A DNA stretch of 64,000 nucleotides from Apostichopus japonicus (Eukaryota; Echinodermata; Holothuroidea; Aspidochirotida; Stichopodidae), in assembly GCF_037975245.1 (NCBI RefSeq), contig NC_092562.1:30330054-30394053 (forward strand), read 5' to 3'. Under the pieces are notes generated by a model. The model was given only the letters and a program-made list of their open reading frames with translations. It searched no databases and had not been told where the DNA came from. This document shows, one piece after another, positions 35,567 to 49,100 of this stretch; position 1 is the stretch's first letter; each line of letters starts with the position of its first letter. Position numbers and translations under genes: made by a program.

Positions 35567-36029
35567 ACATGTTTTGACTGTTGAAAATAGGTCAGCCGAA
35601 AATGGTATATGGGGGTTTTCTGTTTCAGGGCAGGTAAAATCAATCGATCCGACTATTGGAGATGTTTAGCATGTTATTATGTACTGCATGTCAAGAGATA
35701 ATGAAAATATTTATATAAAAATCAAGAAATATCACCAAAAAACCACGTTTCCCCCTACCGTTCATTTTTTTTCATAGCTGATATTTTTCTTGTTTTATAA
35801 CAAAGCAAAAAAGTACCTGTTAGGGACTTTGAAAATCTTTCAAATTTCATGAATATGCAGTACATCGACTCCTCTTCACAACCTGATACTTTTTTTGAGT
35901 GTCGGATCACGTTATATTGGTAAAACTGACGTTCAAAACGTTAGGGGGAAATGTTTTTTTCCCCTTAACGGCACTTTCTCCCTACCGTACATTTTTTTGC
36001 CACATATTTCTCCTTATTCCGCAATTAGG

Positions 36030-36090
36030 TTTATATATATATATATATATACTGTATATATATATATATATACTGTAAATATATATATGT
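36030..36090. repeat. (TA)n microsatellite
   Basis: Runs of TA interrupted by ctgta. It flanks the hammerhead-like motif at 36114-36154. Similar tracts at 36251-36271 and 36436-36508 flank the other two copies. Confidence 0.9.
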
Positions 36091-36113
36091 TGAGACTAGT
36101 GGAACACTAGTAT

Positions 36114-36154
36114 TTGTTACTCAGAGTTTCACGCGTTGAGCGATCATCAGACAA
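36114..36154 (-). ncRNA. Hammerhead ribozyme-like motif 1
   Basis: Minus strand, in order: stem I TTGT; core CTGATGA (36144-36150); stem II CGC-tcaac-GCG; core GAAA (36127-36130); a short stem III ACT-ctg-AGT; cleavage triplet GTA; stem I' ACAA, which perfectly complements TTGT. The very short stem III is typical of ribozymes carried by Penelope-like elements and retrozymes. Stem II closes with a U-U opposition, which is not ideal. Confidence 0.5.
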
Positions 36155-36269
36155 CTGTTATCTTCAAGTTATACTCCTGGAATATATAGACTCATCGTCG
36201 GGATTACCGGTATTATAGGATTATCAGTGTATTGTTCCTTTGTGGGCATCTGTATATATATACATATAT

Positions 36270-36306
36270 ATGTTACTCAAGTTTCATGCCTGCGATCATC
36301 AGACAA
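36270..36306 (-). ncRNA. Hammerhead ribozyme-like motif 2
   Basis: Minus strand: TTGT, CTGATGA (36296-36302), a poorly paired stem II (tcgcaggcat), GAAA (36282-36285), stem III ACT-tg-AGT, GTA, then ACAT giving a 3-bp stem I. Same order and spacing as motif 1, flanked by (TA)n. Probably a decayed copy. Confidence 0.4.
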
Positions 36307-36528
36307 CTGAACGTAAATGTAAATATTTAATGATGTTTGTTACCATATGGGCATACTAGTATACTATATTATTTGCTATACTCCTATGTATTTGAGCACT
36401 CTTGCAGCAGGAAGTGAACAATTGAACCTTTGTTATATATATATATATATATATGTTTATGTAAGTATATATATATATGTTTATGTAAATATATATATAT
36501 ATATATCTCAAAAGTTAGTGGATCGGAT

Positions 36529-36570
36529 CTTGCTACTTAAAGTTTCACGCCGTAGCGATCTTCATGCAAG
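36529..36570 (-). ncRNA. Hammerhead-like motif 3, degenerate core
   Basis: Minus strand: stem I CTTGC pairs perfectly with GCAAG after the GTA triplet, stem II is CGC closed by a TACG tetraloop and GCG, GAAA is kept, and stem III is ACT-tta-AGT. The first core segment reads ATGAAGA instead of CTGANGA, so activity is unlikely. Compared with motif 1 both stem I strands have changed together. Confidence 0.4.
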
Positions 36571-36958
36571 TGATAGACTGAAACCTAATACCCCCTATAT
36601 GTATATATGACTAATTTGTGTCCTGTTTACAGAACCAAAAAATAATCATGTGATCATAAGAAACATAGCATGCGATTAAGCAAAAATGCAGTAAATAGAA
36701 AATTTGCTTTGAAACGAATGAATCCAATCTTGTTATGAATTTTTGTGTTACATTAAAACCTCACCAACCCAGGTTTGCATTCAACCAGGGACCACTGTGT
36801 ATCCCATATATACCTCAAAAGCAATTGCACTAAAAACATTAATGTGTGCAAACTCATATCATTTTATTTTAATTGCCAACCCTGCTGTCAATTGGCCATT
36901 GTGTAGGCTTTGTCTCTTTAAATGTCTACTATAAATCCATGTGGTTATTTTTATTCAG

Positions 36959-37122
36959 TGACTAACCCATCATTTATTGAAGATGTCGGATCTCCTAGTA
37001 GTAAAAGTGAGTTGAATGAATATGCAGACACTGATGACAAGCTAATCAGGATTTCCGACTTGGCTACCTATGTGAAACAGAGAAAAGAAAGCAGAACAAA
37101 TAATTTCTCTGCTGAGTTTGAG
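36959..37122 (+). CDS. PTPR exon a: juxtamembrane, start of D1
   Basis: Acceptor ttatttttattcag|TG, donor TTTGAG|gtattc. Two leading bases complete a codon from a missing upstream exon. Encodes an acidic linker, then [12 protein letters not shown] ... FSAEFE, the wedge-like start of a PTP domain. An in-frame ATG lies at 36922 in the intron, so an internal transcript could start there, but the acceptor makes splicing more likely. Confidence 0.85.
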
Positions 37123-40100
37123 GTATTCAGTTTTTCCAAAAATTTCCCTCAATACTTTTATGCATTTGTAGAAATTAAGTAAATGTCATTCATATAACTG
37201 AACATTCTTTCCCACATTGGCATTTGCTGCTCAGTGAATATATTGTGGAGTCCTGTGTAATATTATTAGCTGTTTAAAGTGATATTTTTGACAGAAGAAT
37301 AGGTCTGCTCATTTTGGTATATTAGTCTGCAACAGCTATTTCCATATGGAACTACTCGCTCTATCAAACGTTTTTGGGCAAACACTTAATTTGTAAGTTA
37401 ATTGTATTCTCTATTGCATTTGACAGTTGTATGAAACCTTATCAGTGGTGTATCTGCACTTTCTACAGCAATTGTTGGTTCATCTCATGAAAAGATGATT
37501 GACCATTGTCTAGAAATGAAGTTATCTCTTTCTTTTCAAATTTAATTTCACTAGACATTACCGTTGGATCAGCTCCATCCATGGACTGTAGCAGAAAAGC
37601 CAGAAAACAAAACAAAGAATCGCTATGGAAACATCATCCCTTGTAAGTTCCACAAAATGAAATGTTCTTTAGCTATTCATTTTGATTCACCTCTATACTG
37701 TACCTATTTCCCATAAAACATTAAACTACCTGTATTGAATTTCGCTTTCATAAATTTGACTGAATTTTGTCTCCATTGCAGATGACAATTCTCGTGTTGT
37801 GCTTGAGAAAGTGAATGATGATCCACACTCAGACTACGTGAATGCCTCATATATAGATGTAAGTAACGAATGTGATCAGTACTTACACTATGTCAATGCA
37901 TCATATATTGATATAAGTATTGAATGAGATCCATACAATATACTATGTCAATGCATCATATACTGATGTAAGTATTGAATGTGATCCATACTTACACTAT
38001 GTCAATGCATCATATACTGATATAAGTATTGAATGTGATCCATACTCACACTATATTAATGTCTCATATATTCATGTGAGTACTGAAAGTAATTGATACT
38101 CCCCCTTCATTCATTTCTCATGTATTGAGAGAAGTATTGAATGTGATCCATACTAACACTGTATCAATGTCTCATATATTGATATTAGTATTAAATGTGA
38201 TCCATCATACTTTATTAATGTCTCATATATTTATGTATAAAATGTGATCCAAACATGCACTATATTAACATCTCATATATTGATGTAAGTACTGAAGATA
38301 ATTGATATATATAGCCCTACATTCCTTTCTCATGTATTGATGGAAGTATTGATGTGATCCATACTTACACTGTATCAATGTCTCATATATTGATGTAAGT
38401 ATTGGGTGTGATCCATACTCACACTAGTGTCTCATATATTGAAGTAAGTATTGAATGTGATCCATACTCACGTTATATTAATGTCTCATATATTGATGTA
38501 TAAAATGTGATCCATACATGCACTATATTAACATCTCATATATTGATGTAAGTACTGAATATAATTGATACTAGCCCTACATTCATTTCTCATGTATTGA
38601 TGGAAGTATTGAATGTGACCCATACTCACACTGTATCAATGTCTCATTTATTGTTGTAAGTATTGAATGTGACCCAAAATCACACTAAATCAATGTCTCA
38701 TATATTGATGTAAGTATTGAATGTAATTGATACTCACCCAACAATAAAGTTTCACATTTCGATGTAAGTGTTGAATGTAATCCATACTCACACTATATCA
38801 ATGTCTCATATGTTGATATAAGTATTAAATGTGATCCATATTCACACTAAATATCACTCAATGTCTGATGTATTAATGCAAGATGTGAATATGGTCTATA
38901 CCCAGATTATGTGAATGGTTGATATGCTGAAGTGTCACAAGTATTGAATGTAATTCATACTCTCACCATACCATTGCTGTATTTATAGATGTATTGAATG
39001 TGATCTATACTCATTTTGCACAGATCTGTTAATTTTGTACATGCAAAGCATGTCTATTTCAAACTTTCTTTATACTTACAACATACAAGTTGGCACATAG
39101 CTTAGGGGCTGTTAAACTGTTTTCTTGATTGTGTTGATAAAGTAATTTTTTCTGATTGGGTTTTTTTAGGTTGGAAATCATCTACAATTTGTTTAAACCA
39201 CAAAAAGTTTCATGTAAATTTACAAAAAAAGATTAATCTATTGGAAAAGCTTGTTCTTGTTGGTTGAGTTGTGTTGCTATTATTACAATTTAGCTGGGAT
39301 AATGGTTGAAATATTTTATTTCCCTTTCTCAGGGTTACAAAGCACCCAACAAGGTTATTGCATCACATGGTATGTTTAAGAAACAAAAAGCATAAGGAAA
39401 CTGATATGTTATGTAGGTGGCTAAGGTCTTACTGACACATCTTTGTTGACATTGTGAAGGGTAAATACTAACAATTTAACAGTTATTTTAAAAATGGATT
39501 GCATCACATGGTATGTTTCACAATAGAAAAGGAAACTGATATGTTATGGAGGTGGCTAAGGTCTAACTGACACATCTTTGTGCAAAATGTTGACATTGTG
39601 AAGGGTAAATACTTACAATTTAACAGTTATTTAAAACTTGATTGCAATAACATGGTATGTTTCACAATAGAAAAGTAAACTGATATGTTATGGAGGTGGT
39701 GAAGGTCTAACTGACACATCTTTGTGAAAAATGTTGACACTGTGAAGGGTAAATACTAACAATTTAACAGTTATTTTAAAAATGGATTGCATCACATGGT
39801 ATGTTTCACAATAGAAAAGGAAACTGATATGTTATGGAGGTGGCTAAGGTCTAACTGACACATCTTTGTGCAAAATGTATCTGACATACAACTGATGATG
39901 TTACATAGGTCATGTAACTATCAAGAAACTCTGATGATGTAACACAGGTAATGTGTCTGACAGACAACTGTGCTGGTGTTACATTGGTCATGTAATTAGA
40001 CAAAGAAATGATCATGTTACACAAGCTATGTATCTGACAAACAACTGATGAAACATAGGTCATGTGTCTGACAGACAACTGATGTAACACAGGTCTTGTG

Positions 40101-43100
40101 TCAGACATACAACTGATGTAACACAGGTAATGTGTCTGACAGACAACTGTGCTGGTGTTACATTGGTCATGTATCAGATTGACAGCTTTCATGATGTAAC
40201 ACAGGTGATGTGTCTGACAACTTTATAATGTCTTATATTGGACAGACAACTGTGATGATGTTACATAGATCATGTGTGGAACAGACAACTGTGAGGTTGT
40301 CTCAAAACATTTTGATCATGATTAATGATTGCCTTATCTCTTCAGACTTGCAGCTGGCTTTTCCTATGCTTTTAATCTGTGCAAACTTGTATTGCTTACT
40401 TACAAAGAGCACTTTCTATGTTTTTTAGAATGGTACATACTCAGTAAGATGGTGCTTTACATGCTGCTAATAACCTCATTCACTGCAAGCAGGAAAGGAT
40501 GAAATTGATTAAATTATGTTAATATTTGCTGAAGCTTTCCAGGTGTCCCAGAGGAGGCACTGTTGCTAACAAAGGTACATTGAGACACTGATGGACTTAT
40601 GTTTGTCCCACATATGGGCACATGGTGTCACAATTTGGGCAAACTCATTGGTACATGTCATAATGCAATTCAAATAATAGTCAGATTGTCGGATCAGAAA
40701 TGTTGGGTAATTGTGTTAAAGGCTGACACAAAAATTATATTTTAAGACTTAATTTTAACCCTGTGCAGTTAATGATTTCCACATTAACGATTTGTCTAAT
40801 AATGAATAACTTAGGAATGGACATTTTTGGAAGTTTTTATTTTTTTGGAAGTTTTTTAATTAGGCATTGATCATGGTTTCATTAATAGGTATAAAGTCTG
40901 GCAGTAAATAGTTGACAAGAGATTGTTTCTAAAGCCAAATGAATATATTAGTTATTTTCTCTCTCTAATAACATGGTCTCTTTTTACATCAATAGGTCCA
41001 AACAAAGCTTCTGTTGTTGATTTCTGGCGAATGGTCTGGCAAGAGAATGTTCCTACAATTGTCATGCTGACCCCACTTGTTGAAGATAAGAAGGTAGCAT
41101 GAATTTTGGTTTCAATGTTCAAATCAATCATATTTATGCACCCCCTTGAATTTCAGGGTAGACGGTGTCACTATTTGACGTTACCCTACGTGGGTAAAAA
41201 TTGCAAACATTTACGAACATTGGTTAGGAAATTCTCATTTCCATCATGTGTGACTGAAGATCATTCCATAGTCGACTAGAACTGGCTGTTGAAACCTTGA
41301 TGGATGTACACTTCTTTACCAGTTTAACTTCCTTGCACTAGTTTAGATGTAAATAATGACTCAATCAAGCTATGCTTTACAATTGGCAGTTGCACAATGA
41401 GGAGCTATAATTATTACTTGCAAGTCTTAAATTGTTTCTAGAAATTAAAGTAACATCATCTCCAGATTATGAATCCAAAGAAGATATTTTTCATAACACA
41501 AGTAATTGAAACTTACATTTCTTTGATGAAGCAGCACCAATTTATATCAAAATTTGCAATCCTGTCTTCGTTAATATTTCTCAGAGAAAATGTTTGAAGT
41601 ATTGGCCTGACCAGGAGATGATTTACGGGGAATTCCTTGTCAAATGTCAGAAACTGGAGGAACATTCCAAATACAATCAGAGAACTTTTACTGTATCTCC
41701 TGTAAGTTGTGTTTTCTCATGCATTTATGTATCAAACTTGTTATGTCACACTAAACAGATATTTCCTTCTATTTCTTAGGCATTTAAATGGCTCTGTCAC
41801 TCTCTTAGGTTTTCTTTTGAAATTGTTGAACTTTTAGAAGTGATAAGTATAAAAGTATATATAATACAACTTTTATAAGAGGACACCACTTTGGTAGCAT
41901 TGAGTTCGGTGTCACATATAGTGATCTTTGGAGGGAGGGGGAAATTACAATCTCTCCCCGCCCCCCCTCACAATTTTTTTTGTCACAGACCTTAGTGGAA
42001 GGGGCACGGGTCCCGAGCCAGGAGGAGTGGTCTGATTCTCAACTGACAATGTGAAAAATTCCCTGACTGAACATTTTACTCCTGACTAATGATGGAATTT
42101 GAAGGCCAAATCCACATTTAATTTGATCTGTATTTGACATTTTAGCAACTCTTTATCTAAATCAAAAAAGAATTGACTGCTTGATTTCAAAATAAATTCT
42201 GACTAACTTTTTCACCATCAGAAATTTGGAGGAGCTGAAGCAAAGATAGTTAAGCATTTTCACTTCACTGATTGGAGAGATATGAAAGTTCCAGAATTCT
42301 TAGATCCAATTATGGACTTCCTGGAAATTGTCAGGAAGGATACTAAGCAGCAGAATGGTCCTACCATCGTTCATTGCAGGTAAGTACTTTTCAACCAGAT
42401 GAGGGGATGCTATTGGACCACAATCTGCAACATGGTTCTTGGAAACTTTGTTCCATATTAATATTCCTTATTCCTTATTTACGGACTAGGATATAACTTG
42501 GGACATCAAGTTAGATTTACCCATGCCGTACAAGTAACAGTGGAAGTGGCTAGGTCTTCAGAACTTCAATAAGTCTCTGTGATAGTAAGACCTTAATAAT
42601 TATTTATGAACTGGGATCAAGAAAGTGAGATACGAAAGACACAAAAGAGTAATATGAGACAACTTATTTGCAAGAGGTAAGTGTCGTGAATAGCAACAGC
42701 TCAAATGAGATTAATATCTGTAACATATATACATCAACATCATGAATTTTATTTTTCTCATTGTGTGTGACCCATGATGAGTATCAGTTATTCAAGTCAC
42801 TGTTCTAAAGTTAATTGCATTATACACCATGGCTGGTAGTCTAGTTAATGATGACAACATCGACTGCAAAATATCAATCATCATTGTTGACAAATTTTGT
42901 TGAGGTTAAATTTGTGGAATATTTTCAAACTTATCTTCCCTGCATTCTTACATTTAAAATTGTTCATAAAGGAGTACATATTAATGTAAAGATTATATAT
43001 AGTTTAAAGTGCTTAAACACATGTGACCATTAGTTTACTTTCTTGCATATATTTGGGTGGCTATCCCGATGCCCTTTCAGCTATAACTGCAGGAATGGAA

Positions 43101-46100
43101 GTTTATATTAAACGTCTTTAACAATTAAAGCCAACAACCCTATATTAAGCAGAACAGAGTTTTTTTATATTTTTTTTTTAGCCTCTGAAGAAGATCCTGC
43201 TAGGATCGAAATGTCAGGCCAACTTACTTTTACACAGAACAGAGAAGTGTAAAGATAATGTTAGCTCTTTCGGCAATTTGATAAATTATTCTGCATCTTA
43301 ATGATTATATGTTTGGCATATTTTAGTGCTGGAGCTGGACGAACAGGAACCTACATCACCCTTGACGCCATGTTAGATATGGCACAGGCTGAAGGAAAGG
43401 TTAATGTCTACAAGTTTGTGACAGAAATGAGACAAAGGAGAATAATGTCTGTGCAAATCCAGGTATTGACATCTTTCCTGTATTAAATTCTATTATACAA
43501 TGTTAAGAACAATAATTTTATTTATTGACAGCTAGAATGAGACATCGCAGGACACAGTCTGTACAAGTCAAGGTAGTCATGTCTTGTCTCCATCTTTAAG
43601 CTAAATCAAGCAATTGTACCACAACAGAATTGGTAAACTTAACATCTTTCGTGGAGTCTTTCGTACACATTTTTGTTTTTAAATATATTTAGTTGCTTTT
43701 AGCCCTTTTCAAGCCTTTCTCCCTGCCCCCCCAACTTACCCACCTCTTGTTTCCCCTCACAAGTGGAACACAGGAAATAGTTTAATACATTTGTAGTCCT
43801 GTTGGTTCTTGTAAAGCAATTCCCAGTGATTCAAAAATTTCTTTGAACGATGTTTGAACCAAATCCATGATATTGATAATCTGCTGTTTGAAGTGGCTAC
43901 AGTTGTGTTTCCAATGCTGGGCAAGGTTTCTTACCAACAAACCGCTTTAATGTTTAATATGTATGTTTTTTTCTTCCTGCAGGAGCAGTACCAATTTATT
44001 TTTGATGCTTTGGTCAAGCACTTCTACATCGGAAGGACGACCATGTCTGTTGATTCATTCAGCGTGGAACTTGCTAGTCTCAAAATGATTAACAAGATGA
44101 CGGGTGAAACACAGTTAGCAGAGCAGTTCAAGGTATTAGATCTTTTGGAAGATGGATTTGGGCAGAATTTTATAGTCTTGGTTTGTTATATTCCAAGGAA
44201 ACAGCAAGAACATTGCTTGTAATGCATTTGCAGTTATTCTGATTTTCAAGAAATTCAACTTAGAACTATGCTTTATTTATAACTCGTCAGTTCAGGCCTA
44301 AATATTAGTCTATTTTTTTAAACAAATCATGTCAATCAAGTCATGTTCTTTTAAGATCATTCTAACAAAAGAACACCCCTGAATAACATTCAACACAGTA
44401 AACTTGTCCTTCGAAAATGCTTCGAAATGTAATTCATTGTAAACATGTCATTTGAGGACCTGCCTAAACTTAGGTCTTACATATTCCTAATGAGGTTTGT
44501 GTTGCATCTGAGGAACTGACATGGATTGAATGAGGAAACCCATGATTGAATTTTGAAGTTAATCCTGTGAAGTGACAACAAATTCCTTCTTTGAAATGGA
44601 CACTCCTTATTGCTATGTAGGGAATATATTGAGGATGGGGTGAAGGAGAGTTAGCCCACTAAGTGAAGATTAGACCGCAGACTACCAAGCTCAATAGAAG
44701 CAGCAACTTTTGGGGAGACGTGCTTTCTTTAAAAAATATCACATTTCAATGAAAATAAATTACTACTGAGATAAGAAAACATAGATACATATTAATTAAG
44801 TTCTGGAAACAACATGAACGAAATCTCTATTTTGCATCTCACAACCTACCAACTTCTTACCTAGGCAAAGTCTGTCATATGCTACTGCTCCATTAATATT
44901 TGATATAAGATGATAATGTAGATCAGAAAATAAACGAAAAGAATAAAAAACTGGAATGATTTAAGAAACTAACTTCAGACTACTTTGACATGCATGGCAA
45001 AGTATCATCAAGATTTAAAGAGTACATGGTTCATGTGGAAAAAAATAGCTGAACTAGCCAAAGGTTTTAAGCGTCACTTGATTCACCTTGAATAGTGAAT
45101 TACAAAGGAAGAACAGTGCTCTACATGTCTCAGTGACTCTGTTACCGTGACTTGCTATTGTTCCTCCAAGCCTTCATGTAATTGCCAAAGGCTTGGGACA
45201 TATAACGTTCATATAACGCTTACCTGAGCAGGGTATTTATAAACATTGCAGTGGCATAGTAGATTCAGAGGTGCCAATTTAAAACTGCAAAGTAAGCAAT
45301 GCTCAGAGTTCATGGCTCTTTGAATGCCTTGCTCACCACAAAGTAACAATGATAGTTTGTATGCATTTTACATTTTATTGTTAGCCCATCTATAGGTAAC
45401 CTCACATCCAAAGGTCCTAATTGGTGTGTAGGCTTCAAATTGTTAACTGTTTTTGGTTGTGATAAAGGTCTTGAAAAAGTCTGGATTTTCATATTTTTAG
45501 AAGTGTGGAAATCATGTAAAAGTTATGACTTTGTTATCGTTACTTGTCATAATGGCAAACTAGTTTATCATGGCCTCTATTTGTTGGTAGGTCTTCTAAG
45601 GAACAAAATATCAGTACCCCTCATCAAATTATTGGTCTAAATTCAGCTTCCTCTGAAGCCTTCTCTGCTATTTTGATCTTCCCCCTTATCTGCGAAGCTA
45701 ATATGAATGCTATAGCATATTTGATACATTGAGGTAACTGATGTACTTTCTTGTGGACATGTGTGCCATTGCTTCACTTATGGAACAGAAGGAAGCAGCC
45801 AAGTTAACAAAATTTGTTTGAAATGTTAAACAGAACTTAATTTAATTCCCTGATTCCATTTCCTATTTTGAAAGAAATTGGAAGGAACCTCTGTCACACC
45901 CAGTCAATCTGACATCCGTGCGGCCAAGAAGATGGAAAATAAATCCCGAAATCGATTTTCAAGAATCCTCCCAGGTATGTGGAATTTACTGAAACCATCA
46001 AACAATTATTCAAGATTTTATTTTTAAATGGAATATATACAAATTCACATTCAAAGAATCCAGTCTACTCTTTCTCAATGAAGTTGATATTTTATCTGTA

Positions 46101-49100
46101 ATATGCATTCAATTTGCCCCAATCTGTAGGTACTAAACAACACTTCCTGAACAGGTTCTTGGTTACACAAAAGTCTAAAAGATGGAATAACCTTGATCGT
46201 AAAGTTTTTCAAGTAAAATCATGGTTTTCCAAGGAAATGTATATATATATATATATATATATAATTATGATATTGTGGAGTATCAGGCTATATCTGAATA
46301 TGCATTGGTACTAGACCATTAGATCTGGTGTGTCACGTGACTGAGAATTACAACCATATGACACCAACAGGAAGCAGCCGATCAATATGCAAATTTTGCT
46401 TCTACAGTGAGAACCAAGTCATAATTGTACATGATATAGTTTGAGACAGATAGAAGGGTCAGACAGATGCAGATGTGTTTATGACAGGTTTTATTGGGTT
46501 CTTCAATTGTGAAACCCTAAGAAGGAAAATAAATTGTACAAAAACTGCACTCTGCATAATTGATATCGCATGTCTGGATATAACATAATAGATTATATCC
46601 ATGTAATGTGATATTATGTATCTCTGTCAGTCAAAGTGAAGGTCACATCCCTTTCTGGAGTAACCAAAATATTTGGAGGGTTGCACAAAGAATCAGAAGA
46701 AAAAAGAAAATGCTAATTTTGGAGGGGGATAAAATACAGGAAGATCTGGAACACAAAGTACTTCAAAATTTACCACCATACTGCAACTAAGCACTCTTGA
46801 TGATATAAAAACAAAAGGCTCAAGAGGAAGAGGATGTTTCTTCTGGAAGACCCCTGGAGTAACTGAAGGGTTGCCAAGATTATGAAGATGAAAATAAGGG
46901 TCACAAAGCAATGAATTCTGAATACCAGGGTTATATATTATGTAATACAATAAAGCTATTAATATATAACATATATAGTAATATAACACATATTGATTTA
47001 TATTAACATTATTATATAAATATTCAACAGCTACTTGATAAGATGTGATATAACACAGTACTAATTGTGAAGAGTATTTCAGAATTTCTTATATTATTTC
47101 AATAATTCACTTCCTCTCTTCATACAAGTTGACGCGCATCGACCATATTTGATGACCAATGTTGGTGAGAATGACAGTAACTACATTAATGCTTCATTCT
47201 TAAATGTAAGTATCTTCATCTGTTTTATTAATTAACTCTGAAAGAATCTTAGATTTATCCCTGTACAGAATGAGCATTTGAATACATATGAGAGTAATGA
47301 GTCATAGCTTATTCATAGGAAACAGAAGCAATGCTTTCTGGAATTATACATTTTATCTTACTTCTTCAAGAAGAGACAAACCTATTCATCATTGTTAGTA
47401 TATGTGATAGAGTAGACTGTCATGAACCCCCCCCCCACCCCATGAACACACCCCCACTACACACACACACACACAATCCATAGCACCAAGACACAAACAT
47501 TCATGGTTTGTGCCTTTATGCCCCCACATCCGCCACACCCACACACAATCCACAGCACCAATACACAACCTTAATGGTTTGTGCTTCGGTGCCTTCATGA
47601 CCCTCACCCTTCCCTCCCACAACACACACACACACAATCCACAGTACTGGGAGACAAACATTCATGGTTTTTGCCACGGTGCCTTCATCCCACCCCCCCC
47701 TTTGCTACTGCCACACACACACTATCCATCATTATTGGTCTAATTGATAGAGATAATTGTCAAGAACAAATTTCCAAAACAGATTAGAAGATTTCTTAGT
47801 TGATATCAGAGATACCACAGATTTAATGTTTGTTCTCGCACAAGGCTGAAGAATTGGTTAAGGTGTGTTTGGTTTAATACAATATTTATTTTTTGTAATG
47901 GAGACGAAATTTGCAAGTGCTGAAGCTTAAATTTATAACCTCTTAACATAATTCGTAAAGACGGCTTTGGTTACACTTTTCAACTACCTACCATGAATAT
48001 CTAAAAAGAGATAGAAAGAAATTTAAAGGGAACGTTTCCATGGAGATATAAAACAGCACAGATTAATTACAAGATGACAACTCCCAGACATGACACTTTA
48101 AACCAGCATATCTCACAAACAGAGGAAGATGTTTGTTAGCTTGTTGGGCGAGTTGTTCAAAAGGATAGAGAGTTGGATATCAATATGCTATTACCCATAG
48201 CATGAGCTCAAGTGTGTTACTGATGGAAAGCATTGAAAATCTTTCAATGGGTAAATGCAACTGCATGCAAATCCTTAGGGGGTCAGAAGACAATCAAAAA
48301 TAACAAGTTGCATGAAAAGCAATTGATTTTGTATAAACCTTTGTATATGCTTCAGGAGTTTATTTTTCCATCACCAGGGTTACAAGAAGAAGGACTATTT
48401 CATAGCTACTCAGATGCCTCTGAAGAATACCATTCTGGACTTTTGGCGACTCGTTTGGGACTATGAGTGCAGTGTAATCATCATGCTCAATGAGTTGGAT
48501 GATAAGGTAAGATACAAAATGGAATTTTTCTTTGTGAGAATTAATGGAAGGTGATGGAGGAATCTACACCTGCCTCCTGTTTAATCTAGACTGTAATGGT
48601 ACTCTGGTTCCCTTTGGTCATTCGCTTCAACCATTACTTATATAGCCCTTGTAGAATATTAATTGAGAACCCTGGTGTAGAGAATCTACCAATTTTTGTA
48701 ATTTTTTTTCCTGATTTTGTGTACATTCTGTCATGAATCAGAATTAATAATTATTTGTACGATTGTAAACAAATTTTTAACTTGAAATGTTAGGTCTGTG
48801 TGTATTTTATTAGTCAATTTATTCTTCTTCTTTTTTTTAAATGTACCGCATGCTCTTTCCTCTTTGATGGGCCTTTTAAGCTGCCGCACTCTAATTAGGT
48901 GATTTTTATCCACGAACTGTTACTTCTGTTACTGGTTTGTAACAAATAAATGTAAAGAAAATCATTAAATAATAGATGTATTGTGTTTATTACAGAGTGA
49001 ACAATACTGGCCCGAAACCTCTCCAGTCACATTCAGTCCGTTCACCATCGTACCTCTCTCTTCAGATTATCAGGGTTCTATTTGTGTCCGCAAAATGGAA

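Noticed and set aside
36922-37182. 86-codon plus-strand ORF starting MSTINP
   Set aside because: Its start lies in the intron before the acceptor at 36958 and its end runs past the donor at 37123; only 36959-37122 is exon.
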